Shown here piece after piece: positions 11,716 through 23,793 of a stretch of 64,000 bases of DNA. Numbering within the stretch: position 1 is the stretch's first letter; every line of letters starts with the position of its first letter. The stretch spans positions 3,155,001 to 3,219,000 of the forward strand of contig CM067531.1 in the NCBI GenBank assembly GCA_034509925.1, in the 5' to 3' direction. The notes under the pieces were generated by a model. It had not been told where the DNA came from and made no database searches. It was given only the letters and a program-made list of their open reading frames with translations. This DNA comes from Hirudinaria manillensis (lineage: Eukaryota; Annelida; Clitellata; Hirudinida; Hirudinidae). The position numbers and the translations under genes were made by a program.

Positions 11716-14700
11716 ATGGAAAATTTGAAATCGATTGAAGATCAGAAAGGCATGAAATCGGCAGTTATACACAGGCCATTCGAAAACGGAAGAGTTTTGA
11801 TTCAACAAACCCACCTCGTTTGTTCGGAAATCCAAACAAAGAAACCTAATCTTCCAACCAAATGCATTCAAAACAAGCAGAATTCAAGAAGATTTCAGAA
11901 AAGAGTACCTACTGAAATGGCAAGATCAACTTCCACAGTAAGGACAAACTATTGAATCATAATGCCGAATTAATAAGTGCTATACAGTTGACCATTCAAA
12001 GAAGACATTTGAAATCAAATCTGAAAAATAGTTTAATTCGTGTCATTTCTTTTTCAGAATTCAAGCACCAGTGGGAATGTTGCAGATGACAGACACGGCG
12101 ATGATGACGTGTTAAGGGAAGATGAAGATCACGATGACGATGACGACGACGACGATGACGACAGGCATGGAATTCCGAGCGAAAGAAGATTCCATCGTTC
12201 AGTGAAGATGGAAAAGAGAACCGATTCTGGGGAAGGAGATGATTTGACCAGGAAAGGGAATGAAGGACCAATAGGTGAAGGTAGGCAAATATCAAATAAA
12301 CCGCAAATGATTAAGTTTTTAGTATTAAATATTAATATTTTTTCTTTAATATTAAAGCCTAACATCAGAGACTAAATAAATATAAATGAAAATTTAATTT
12401 TCTCACTCGCATTAAGTCAATATTCCTTAAAATAGGCTCAATGTAGAAACTGAAAGTGCACCAGATTGTCCAGCATTGTTATCATCATCGACATCATCGC
12501 CATCATTATTGTCATTATTATTATTACTGCTGTTATTATTAATAAATGAAGATGCCCTAATCATGTGATGACAAAAGCGGCCACTTTCAGAAGAAGTTAT
12601 AATCACTATAAACAGAATTAACCAATAAAAAGTCATTTTACAACATCCATAAAAAGGTGCTACAAGTTCTTGAATTCTTGTTTGAGGTGATATCGTGTTT
12701 AAGTGATTTGAAATTATTTAAAACTTTGGTTTCATCGAAATCTCTCTCTTTTTATTTTATGAAGTTACATTTCTTATGTTATTCTGACATGTTTATTTGC
12801 TCTAGAGATTTTTAATCTATAATAATATAATATAATATAATATAATATAATATAATATAATATAATATAATATAATATAATATAATATAATATAATATAA
12901 TATAATATAATATAATATAATATAATATAATATAATATAATATAATATAATATAATATAATATAATATAATATAATATAATATAATATAATATAATATAA
13001 TATAATATAATATAATATAATATAATATAATATAATATAATATAATATAATATAATATAATATAATATAATATAATATAATATAATATAATATAATTAAT
13101 GTATTATTATTTTTAAGACGTCATACGTTTTATTACACATTTTATATCTTTATTATAATATTTAATTTATGTATTTCTGATCACAGATAAATATCAGGTA
13201 TATACATTTTGTTTGAGCATTTGGTTTTGTAAGGTTGAAATTCATGTTGCTAATGCCAATGGTTATGATGGTTGACATTCATTTACGGAGAATATCGTAA
13301 AATATCAACAGATCATAAGAGTTATTGTTTCCAATTTAGTTGTAAACACGAAATGATTCTGATAACATTAAACAAGTGCCTGTTAAACCTAAATAATATC
13401 CATTTTCTCTTAACCTCGATTCTCACAATAACGCATAAATTTGTCTCTTTACGTCTCCTTAAAAACAACTTTTAAACTTCTTAAACCTCTAAGATTTCCA
13501 ATATTTTTGTTTTTAAAATTTATTTATTTAAAAATGGAAAATAATCTGATATTATATTGCAGCCTCAAACGACAATAAATGCAACGAGAGCAAAACATTC
13601 AGTCAGTATGACGACAGTCAGATGAGAAGGTATAGGACGGCATTCACTCGCGATCAGCTGGCAAAACTGGAAAGGGAGTTTCTCAAGGAAAACTACGTTT
13701 CCAGGCCGAGGAGATGCGAATTGGCCTCTCAACTGGATCTTCCGGAGTGCACCATCAAGGTCTGTTGAATGTACTCAATGAGTTGTGACAAATGCGTGTC
13801 AGAGTTTCATCTAGGCGTATTGGAATTGGAGTCTTTCGAAATGTCTTATCCCAACTTCTAATGGCTTCTCCTAAATTTACTTTAGAAATACTAGTTGATT
13901 TAGGCATATTCTTTGGAATCAAACAATAATTACTCATGAATTGCTTATATTACAATCTAATTATGTACTTAATTATAAACTTTATTGCCGATTGCGCAGC
14001 CTATAATAGCTCTTTTTGATTATTTGAGTCTAAATAGATTTATATTCCAATAAATCCACAGTTTGTTTATGATTTCAGGTATGGTTTCAGAACAGACGCA
14101 TGAAGGACAAGAGACAGAGGATATCCATGGCCGCCTGGTCTTACGGCATTCCACTCGGGCAGAGAGGCTCCGAATGCTTGGATAGTAGTCCGGCTGGTCT
14201 TTACGCTGCCTACGCCATAAATGCGGCCGCTCTTGCTCAGTATTCCTACGCCTCCATGCTATCTGCCTCATCAGCTTTCACAGATTTCTGTCGGCCTTCA
14301 TCCAAAGACCCTATGAATGTAGATTTGTACAAGATACTTAAAAATAAGTGGCAGGGAAAGAATGACAGCATTTTGTCTTCGGACGAAGAAAGCGGTGCAC
14401 AAGAATTGTCGGCCACTGATCTTTCTTTCAAAGAGACTTCAAGACAGTCCAAACCTCCAGACAACTTTCTTCTTCATTCTCGTCTCTCGGAATCGCAAGG
14501 TCGAATGTTGCCGATGAACTCAGTTCCACAATCGGTTGATCACCTACTTCCGCAATTTTCCAATTATCCGAAAGAGGGCGCAAATAAACTCGGCAGCCAA
14601 ACTTTTCCGTCCGCTCCATTTCCAGGTCAAGGCTATCGCTACTTTCCTATTGTAAATTATAATCCTTTCTACTTGGCCGACAGAATCAGACACTCCGGTA

Positions 14701-14945
14701 AACTAGGACTGACTGCAAATCTTAATGGGAAGACATTGAGAACTTCAGTGTTTCCTCCAGACTTCGGTCATTCCAACTTTTCCATTTCATCTCCTGGAAC
14801 GACTTGGGAGCCTTTGGATTGCCAGCATCTTTACGGATCAGTTATCCCGACTTCTAATTCCAGCTTCAAGCAACAAAATACGTGGATGCAGAAAGACAGG
14901 ATTGAATCGGCTGACCAAACACAAAAACGTTCAGACAAACTGTGA
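11716..14945 (+). CDS. eve: Even-skipped/Evx homeodomain transcription factor (complete, 4 exons)
   Basis: Predicted 502-aa nuclear DNA-binding protein. Exons: 11716-11937, 12058-12280, 13563-13759, 14079-14945, all phase-consistent. The homeodomain (about residues 169-228) has the Evx hallmarks [29 protein letters not shown] and [15 protein letters not shown], with Gln50 and Asn51 of the recognition helix. The intron falls between homeodomain positions 46 and 47, the position I recall for Evx genes. The segment after it ([14 protein letters not shown], then AALAQYSYA) is also Evx-like. Exon 2 encodes an acidic run of ten Asp. No C-terminal Groucho-type LFKPY motif is visible. Exon 2 has two in-frame donors 6 nt apart (see findings). 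The start is the first ATG of exon 1, 143 bp after a TATA-like box. In most bilaterians eve acts in segmentation, mesoderm or neural patterning; which applies here cannot be read from sequence. Confidence 0.96.
12823..13096. repeat. (TATAA)n pentanucleotide array
   Basis: About 274 bp of nearly perfect 5-bp repeats (roughly 55 units) in eve intron 2, with no evident interruption. Confidence 0.97.
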
Positions 14946-16614
14946 AGTTATTGCAGATTTGAATTAATCTTAAATATTTACTGTTTGTAAATTTTATTTT
15001 AATAAATTTATAAATGGTTTTAATATTACTTTAAATCCATTTATCAAATTTTTTTTTTTATATTTATTTACCAAATTTATCTTTCATTCGCCAACGATGG
15101 CTGCTTCTAGCTGACATCTGGCTACTTAAGTTAAAATTAAAACAAATCCGTTAAATGAAAGTCAATTCATAAAGTTAAGCATCAAGAATTGAATAATATT
15201 ATTTAATCAAAATTTGTAACAACCCCTTGAGTTTATTTATTTAATATTGATATTAAATTCTGTTTAATTTAGTAGTTTTGCTTTCTTCTTAAAGATTTTC
15301 TTATCTTTTCAAATTGAGAAATTAAATGTCCAGAAATTACATTATAATTGAATAAACTCAAAAATTATAAAAAAAAAACAAGGAATTATTTTTCTCGGAT
15401 ATTCATCCACGAGACATTATTTATATTTTTATTTTTCAGTCTTAACTTTCCATAACTTGATTGTAAAGTTAACCTCCTGAACTTTCAAAGAACAATTGAA
15501 GTGAAAGCTTGGATTGAATATTTGAATAATTTTAATAATTTAAAACCTGCTCCATTTGTGGACGACCCCTATTGAACAAGTCGTAAGTAGTTAAGGTCAA
15601 TTTTTCCCAACCAATAATAATCGTTATATTTTAAATAGTCATTAATGTTTTAAGGGATCTTAATGCTGTTTTAAATTTGTTAAAATTAATGGACTAATAA
15701 CAAATAATTAATTAGGGTCTCTCAAACTCTTTCAAACGTCGGTCCGAAGGCAGACGACTGGAGAAGCAACCAGGTCCCAAAGCGTACTCTACTTCCGCAG
15801 AGAGATTTATTTCACTTGAAATTTGTGGCCCCACGTGATTAAACTCCACTTAAAAAGCACATTAAACGGTCGACCTATTCAATTTGACGAGATGAAAGGA
15901 AATAATTAAAGACCTCTGATGCTTATAAGTTGTCTTTCCGATGATGTTTGTTTCGTTTTTAAGTTTAAAAATAATAAAAAAAAAAAGACAGGAAGAACTT
16001 CCCAGTGCTTACTTGACGAGTACCCATCTTCCTAAATCTTGAATTTAATTTCAAATACCGATCGACTCATCCACGCACGGAGGTGGAAAACAACGGCTTG
16101 GAAAAGGCTGTTTCAAGTGTTTCTACAGCTTCGTCCGTTTTACTCTGTCGACCATAAACACGAGAGAGAGTGAGAATGAGTGAGTGAGAGAGATAGGGAA
16201 AAAACAAGAAAATCGACGAGCGATAATTAAAAATAACAATAACTTAAAGGTAAAATACACGCGTGAAGTTCTTCGTAGAGAGATGGGGATATCAATGGGG
16301 GAAAAGGTAAGCCACTCTTTTAAAGGAACAGCTGATGAACATTCTTTAACGCGTAACAACTTCAAAACAATGACAACAACAACAACAGCAGCAACAACAA
16401 CAGATTTTGCCAACGCAGAATAAAAAACAAAACAACAACGAAAAACTCTTCAAGACTGCAAACGACGAACGTTAAAAAAGAAAGACTCTAAAGTCGTCGG
16501 GACTAAAAAAAAAATGTGGTTGAAAATTATGAAAAAATTAAAAATGAACAATCACAAAATATCAACAATCATCGTCGCCATCTTTCCTGTAGGGGAATCG
16601 AGGGCGGGCGATCG
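14946..16614. other. Region between the convergent 3' ends of eve and the zinc-finger gene
   Basis: AT-rich sequence expected to contain both 3' UTRs. I see no open frame with coding character or paired splice sites. A short GC-richer block lies at 15.73-15.85 kb. Confidence 0.5.
15001..15006 (+). terminator. Polyadenylation signal of eve
   Basis: AATAAA 56 bp after the eve stop codon; the first canonical hexamer downstream. Confidence 0.55.
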
Positions 16615-19600
16615 CTAGGTGACGCTGGAGTGGTGACGGTCTTTGCAGTGCTGGGCGAGGTTCATCGGAGAAACGAAGCCCTCTGAGCACTGACTGCACT
16701 CATTCCTGGACTTGAGCACGTGAATCTGCGACTTGGTGTGTCTGTTCAGATCGGACTGAGTGACCCCCTTGTAGTTGCACAGATTGCACACGTATTGACG
16801 GATACCTGATGTGGTGTTATCTTATGTTTAACTACATAAGTGTAGTTAAACGGACTATCTGCTATACGCTGCTATGACCCACATGTATGTATGGCCTATA
16901 GCATTGGTAGTTTTAGCTATGGAAATTATCAACTTGGTTATTTCGTTCTTGAGAACAATGTTCGATTGTATGCTGGTTTTCAGTCTTTTTTAATTTAAAT
17001 ATTTCATTCCTAAAATAGGTATTTCTTGTCGAGTTCTCCCATTTTTGCTCGTTTTTCTCTCAATTCGTTTTTATTTGTTTTTACGGATTCGAAATTTCCA
17101 GAGATGGATCTAAGAACGCTTAGGAGAGATGGGCTTAACTGGGCAGGAAGTGGATCGACAGGAAGTAAAGGAACTTTTCCTGAAGAATTCCCAAAGATGG
17201 AAAAGAATGGTTGTCCAGTTTTACCTTTATATGTCAAATCCATGCCATCCACCTGAGTTACGTTGCTTAAAATTTCTTTAAAGACCATGCGACATTTCTA
17301 TCAATATACGTCTTACAATTTACAAAAAATGATTTATGGAACACTTTTATGTGTCAGACTACCTGGTGCTCTATTTCGTCCCGTTTAAGAAATTATAATT
17401 ATATAATATTGAATCTGACCAAAAGTGCGTTATTTTTGTTGACCATTTGAAAGCTTTCAGATAATTAAAAAAATTGTGTTCTCGTGTAAAAAAATTCCAC
17501 AATTTTAAACGGGATAATTGCGATTCAATTAGCTGACTGCTAACCATAAATTATTATAATTTTCATTGATATTTATCTATTTATTTTACGAGAAAACAAA
17601 TAAAATTACTAATCATGAATATTCTCTGAACAGATAAATAAACATATATAAATAACTTTATTTTCTTTTGAAAATTGCCAACTTTTAAGAGCATTTTGCA
17701 CTTCAGGGCAGTCGATTTGCTCGAATCAAAATTCGCTCCTGGAAATGCGGACATGAACAACAACAACAAAAACAAAAATTGCTCACTTTTGCCGAGCAAT
17801 TAAGAAAATCATGGAATTTACTTGCATTAGAAAATTTTAAATCTACTAATTAATACAGCGTCGAGGCTTCTGGAAGCGAATGGAAGAAAATATTCGCCGA
17901 ATTTGCAAGAGACGAGAAGAGTTTGTTACTTGAAAAGTAATTAGGAATTACAGACTGATGATACTCTTTGGTTTATTGCCCCACATCAAAAGACCCCTGA
18001 AAGAACTAACAAACGTTTATAGCTCCAATGAGGTCGGCCTAACAACGTATACTACAAGGGGAGCTATCTTAGAATACAAGCAGGTTCAACAGGTGGGTTT
18101 CGAGGGATGTTGTCGATTGAGACATCAACAAAGAAGAAATATTGTTGAAAGGAATATTGTGAATTTCGTACCGTGGTATTTTTCAATCAATTGGAATTGC
18201 TATCTGTAAGAAATCGTCAGGAAATGTCGATTGTATCGTGTATGGGAGACCAAATCATTTGTTCTGAAAGTGCTTCTGCCAAAATATTGGAGAATCATTC
18301 GTCCACGTCTGCTCACTTGCGAAGGTGGAAAGTAACGAAAGACATCGAATTTAAAAATTTCTATACTAGTTTTGTTCTTTTGAAACGAAAATTATTGAGA
18401 TAAATTTATTGTATAAACTAATATGTTGTTAAAATAATTTTATTCCAAAATTACCGACAAATTTAATACTAAAATGTGACGTTAATGCTACAAATTAATA
18501 ACGTAATCCAAACAAACCTTGATGTCTCATCATGTGAACCTTCAACTGACTGTTCGTTCTGGCGTAATAACTGCAGAACTTACATTTGAATGGCCGGATG
18601 TCTGAATAATAAATTAGGATGAATTATAATAAATTATGGTGAATTATAATGAATTGTAAAGAATTACAATAAATTATACTGGATTACATAATAATCATTT
18701 AATAAGACTTTCAAAGCTCGCTTTCGCAATTGTCCGCTCTTATCGTGTCTTTCACGTGCTTCTAAAATGCTGATCAGTTTTTGAAGTATAATATTATAGT
18801 AATAATAATTATAATAATATAATATTTATTGTTTGAAAAACTCTCTATATATATATATATAATGTTATATATAAATAAAATCGATAAAAATAAAATAAAT
18901 ATATATATATATATATATTTATGCATTGTATTAGGCATTATTTACAGCTTATAATATTATTATTATTCTTAACAATGTTGTATATTATTAATCATGTTAT
19001 AATAATATTATCAATTATAAATATTCGTTAACAACGAGCACAAGTAAGTCTCGAAATGACAAATTGACTTTCCAAATCGTTCCGTCACTCGGCAAAGCAG
19101 TAAAACTCCATAAACAAACAGATCGGAGAAGTGCGTAAAGCATCGGGCATTAATAACTCATGAAGGGGGATGTTTACGGTTAACTTGGAAGCATTTCCAT
19201 CCTCATCTGATCCTCTGGAAGAATCCTGGAAGCAGTCCTTGCCGGACCCGACCCGCTGGTATAAATTACTAGTACTGTAAATTATCCTATGACTACTACT
19301 GTAAGTCTGGCTCTCTTATCGAAAGTATTTTTTATAGTATCCCTTTTTTTCAAATTAATCGCTTCTAGACTTTCAGATTAATTTCGGTTTCAATTTTCTG
19401 ATTATTATGCTTAATATTTTAACTTATTATAATCTCGTTACATTAATGTATTTTAATAATAATGGAGAATAAAATGTTTTTAAAAATAAAATAAAATAAA
19501 TGGAAAATTATCTCGAGTGGTTATACTTATTATATTCGCTTAATATTTTGCCTTTATTTATTTTTTTTTTCGTGACGGAAATATGCGCCACCTCTTCCAC

Positions 19601-19924
19601 TGACAAAAGCGATTATCCACTTTTGATGAAAAATTTTTTAAAAATTCTCGACGATCGAGAAAATTGCACTTCAGTCTCTTCATTACTGCTCCTGTTGTTT
19701 CTGTTGTTCTTAATGTGGCTACTGCTGTTGTTGTTGTTGTTGCTGATGGTGTTGGTGGTGGTTGTGGTGGTGGTGGTGTCACCGTATATTTTCCATTTGA
19801 AAGTGTTTCTTGTTTTCTCTAATATGTTTGTGAAATTTAGTGCGATTGTTAATAATGTTTCTCTCCCGTTTTATTAGAATTACTTTTTTTTTATAATGAT
19901 AACGCCATCTCTTTTACTATTATT

Positions 19925-19956
<32 letters not shown>

Positions 19957-22900
19957 GCTGCAACTCAAATTATTATTTCTATTTTCATAGCTCTAATTGA
20001 GGATCATCAGTCTCTCAGTGGAGCTGGTCTGGTTCGGAGTGCACTGGGAACGTACCTCCAGAGCCGACATCGTGTGAGTTCTACGAGCACATGTGAGAAA
20101 ACATAAACAATTAATTTTCTACTTTACACGCGTCGTGCACCGGTCGGGAATAAAAATTTACACTTCGCACGCAATTTGCGTCGGTCGGACGTGCCGCCAT
20201 CGTCATTTCGGTGCGCATGCGTCCATTTTCACTCCTCGGACCCCGTCCGATCGTCCAACCGAACAATCGCAGAGAATTAAGCGAGCGTTCCTTGCCCAAT
20301 CTCAACCCCGTCTCAACTCCACCCAGCTCCTAGTCGGGTCGAGTCTCCTCATGCCGGTGCACCCATTGTGTGGGCGGATGTCTTTGTTGGCTGAGGAGGG
20401 AGCAGAGAAGGCTTAAGCCGTTAGTCAGTTTTTGTTTCTTGCTACTTATTTACAGTCTATTTATGGAGGCCAGGCGAGCATGCGGCTTGTTGATGTAGAA
20501 AGACATAAAAGAGGCATTAATAGGCTTCCGATCAGCGGGGGTGATCTGAACGGATCGGCGAGTGAAAAAGTCTTCTTCATGTTTAATATTCTCTCCTTCA
20601 ATGGCCTTTCCGCCACGTCATCCACCCACTGGCGACCGGGAACTGATGTGGAGTTCCAGTGAAAAACTCGGAGACAATGAACCTTACACGACGAGAGAAG
20701 AGACTATGAGAGAAGTGTGAGAGAAGAGCGAGAGGTGCTGCAAAAAAAAAATAATCACACATCGAAATGTCATCCGAGTCTGTTTTGATCCTGGATGAGT
20801 TGAAAACGCCTCTACGCGTTGTTCTCTCCAGCGTCTAATATACGCCCCTGAACAGCCGGGGTAGTAAACATAACTTGCCTTGACTGATTGAGGCAATATC
20901 TCCGAAAAAGAGCAACACCGAGAGCCAACTGATGAAACCGCAGAAAGCATCTGAGACAATGGGCGTATGATTGCGTTTCGCAAGTAGAGAAAGCTTTACG
21001 ATCTGAGCGGGAATCGCCGCAGTATTTATCAGGCGCTTTATTACATCTTAGGCGGTCTCTCAATATGCTAATTCCACGCGGAACTAGTGGAATCGTTGAC
21101 CCTTCAAATTTCAACCTTTAACCTCTTGCGGCTGAATTTAGACCCGAGAGAAAATTCTCTTGGGAATTTTCCCGGAGTTCTCGTTCGAATAGAACCGAGA
21201 CTCACCTTCGTGGAAGTCCATGTGTCTGTTGACATCGGATATGTTCGTGAAGGTCTTTCGACACTGGGAGCAGTGATAAACCGTTCTTCCGTCGGCCAAC
21301 TTTATTGGCCTGCATGCCTCACCACGTTTCGCTGAGGATTTCATGGCTTCCGATCTTCGAAGAGAAAGAAAGTTCACAATTTATTCGCTAACCTGAACGG
21401 GATAATTTTTATTGCCGGAAGTCGATGTGCACGCCTAAAACAATGCCAGCCGACCTCGAAGCTAATCGTAGCAGTAAAGACTTACTTGTCCATCTTACAG
21501 AAAGTTGTGAATTTCGATTCTCTCCTGATGGCAGGATCAGATGCAGACTTGACGTCGCATGGCAAAGGCCACGACTTGGATGTGTTATGAAAGTTCGATT
21601 CAACGGAAAAGGCAGATTTGTAAAATTGAGACTGACTGAAGGAAGGTAGGCATGGAGATGAGGTCGTAGCACCGGTCTCGGGGTTAGGAATGAACTTCGA
21701 CTGAGGCATGTTGTAGGCCGACGGAGGAGAAAAGTTGATCATAGGATAATAGGGATGCAGGCTTTTAGAGTGGGATTTGTCAAAGGAAAGCGAGGATGGT
21801 ACTTTGGGTTGAGACGTTGGGGCCATCGCAGAATAGGGGACCGTGTAAGGGGTTTCGTCATTGTCTGACAGTTGATTCTCGAGTGGCTTGTAAGTCGCAT
21901 CGGTCTGATAACTCTGCAGATTCGGAGGCATGGAAAAGAAAGGATACAATGGAGGCAAAAAGTTCGGATAAGACGACAAGTTACGCATGATTTTGACAAG
22001 CTCGAGAGGATTGTAGAGGTGGAAAGTGCTGGGTGCAAGAGGAGATGAGGACGTTGAGTCTGCAGAGGGGGTGGATGACTTGGAAGGCGACGACGTGGCA
22101 GAGGAAACCACTGGAGAAGGTCTGGTGGGCACGGGAAGCCGGTTGCACGGATCTTGTTGTCCTGTCATTTCTTCTCGCAGTTCTTTCACTGATGGAGAAT
22201 TATTGTTATTATTATTTGAAGGTGTTGAGACTCTCGGACAGTCTCGAATCGAGTTCCTGGATTGTTCGACCGGATGGGACATTTCGGGGTACCTATTGAG
22301 GTTGAACCACTGCTGTCTAGCCAGCCAATAGTAGGGACTGAAGAAGGGTGGTCCATTTTGAGGAAGAAGACATTCGTAAGCCGCTTGTGGCTGGTCGCCT
22401 AAGCAGGCATCGTTCGCGTCTGAAACTGGACTTTTTGAGGCTTTTTGTGGGAGAACCGCTCTGTCGAAGCCTTCTCGATCAAACGGTTTGAAGTTAGAAT
22501 CGCCGGCAAATTCGCGACAATCGTTTTCAAAAACATTCTTTCCTGACTTTTGAGCAAACTGCTGCCGTTTCTGGTGATCACTGACGCAGTTCTGATCGGG
22601 AGAAAATTTTTTGCAGTTGTTAATCTCCTCGACATCGATGATATGTTTGGCAGCACTGAGTGAGTTCCTGTTACAGTAATCATCATTGATGGAAAAACCT
22701 CGCTTCCTACTGGTTAAGTCAGAACAAGCGGCGGAGTTACAAGAATCTATTCCAGGTGTGTTTTTCGTTCCTTCGCTCCGCGATTTTGCATAACTTCCAC
22801 GCGTCGGTCCAGAGGCACCGCGTTCAACTCCCGCTGGGTCGGGTGGCGATTCACCGTCACTAGAGTCAGATTTGAGTCCGGTGTGATTCGCCGGGGACTT

Positions 22901-23793
22901 TTTGTGGAGCGATAGATTTTCAACGCCGCTACTGGAAAGCTGGGAAGTTTTGGTGAGGACGGGCGAATGGCGAGACTTTTGTCCATCTTGCTTTTCCATA
23001 GAGAAATTCGCACTGAATTCCTTGGGAAAAAGTTGCAAGAAATCGAAACATAAACCAAACATTTCAAAAGTGGAATAACCTGCCATCTCATGCTACCTGT
23101 TTTGCGTCAGTCAAGTTGAGATCAGGTTCTTGATAGTTTGGCTGAACTTTAAGCGGTAGGCGTTTGAGAGGCTCCTTCCTGCAGTGAAAAACCAAGTGGC
23201 ACCTCATTCTGTGCAGCGTTGGACAAATACTGCAACACAAATGACATTTATACAAGGTAGTAGTTGTCGGCGTCGCTGCTGCTGTCGTTGCTGTTGTTGG
23301 CATTGACGAGGGAAGTCCAACGAGAGATTCGTCGTTTTCGTTTGTTCCCTGATGGAAGCTATCGCTTCTGACGATCAAACGCGAGACGATCGGTGCTTCT
23401 TGGAGAACCGTGTAGCCTATAATAATTAATTAATTAATTAATTAATTTTCTTTTTTCAATTGTTCCTTCGTTTACTTTTTAAGACTATTATGCCTTGCGA
23501 ATTTCTGACCATTTTGGTATTTCACTCGGTTTATGTTAAGTAAATTATTGGAAATTCAAAAAAATATCTCGTTCTGATTTAAAAAGAAAACGTGTGACTG
23601 ATAGAAGGCGGAAATGTTTACCGTTAAGGCGTTCAGGACAGAAAGTTGTTCGCCTCTGTTCTTTGTCATCGACACTGTTAGTTACCATGTCCCTTTCGAG
23701 GCGTTGGTCGCAGGTTTTAATAGGAGAATTGATGACTTCCAGGCCAGTCAGATTTTGCTCTTTGTAGCTTCTTGTCGGAGTCCAGATGTTCAT
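16615..23793 (-). CDS. C2H2 zinc-finger protein with one N-terminal and four C-terminal fingers (6 coding exons)
   Basis: Predicted 816-aa protein, probably a DNA-binding regulator. Exons: 23793-23622, 23416-23097, 23020-21486, 21354-21206, 18601-18518, 16805-16615; total 2,451 nt, phases agree. Finger 1 (about residues 113-135, YKCHLCCSICPTLHRMRCH) stands alone. A 1,535-nt exon then encodes a long Ser/Pro-rich linker without fingers. Fingers 2-5 lie at about 702-811: YHCSQCRKTFTNISDVNRH, FKCKFCSYYARTNSQLKVH, YVCNLCNYKGVTQSDLNRH with five residues between its two His, and NECSQCSEGFVSPMNLAQH with four. Fingers 3 and 4 are joined by a short linker across an intron. The start ATG lies two bases after a good acceptor, so a noncoding 5' exon upstream is likely. 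I do not recognise the orthologue; the fingers do not match the Hunchback cluster as I recall it. Confidence 0.9.
18519..21205. other. Intronic sequence of the zinc-finger gene, including GC-rich blocks
   Basis: This 2.7-kb span holds the gap between the exons ending at 21206 and starting at 18601. It contains (AT)n near 18.85-18.92 kb, an ATT run near 19.93 kb and two GC-richer blocks at about 20.0-20.45 and 20.75-21.1 kb. Short open frames there (for example 20,093-20,416 plus) show no recognisable domain. An alternative promoter or old insertion is possible but not shown. Confidence 0.35.

Noticed and set aside
20093..21114. GC-rich open frames in the zinc-finger gene intron
   Set aside because: Frames on both strands without motifs; may be regulatory or an old insertion, but coding is unsupported.
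16615..23793. Assignment of the zinc-finger gene as hunchback
   Set aside because: Finger number, spacing and sequence differ from the Hunchback central cluster and C-terminal pair as I remember them.
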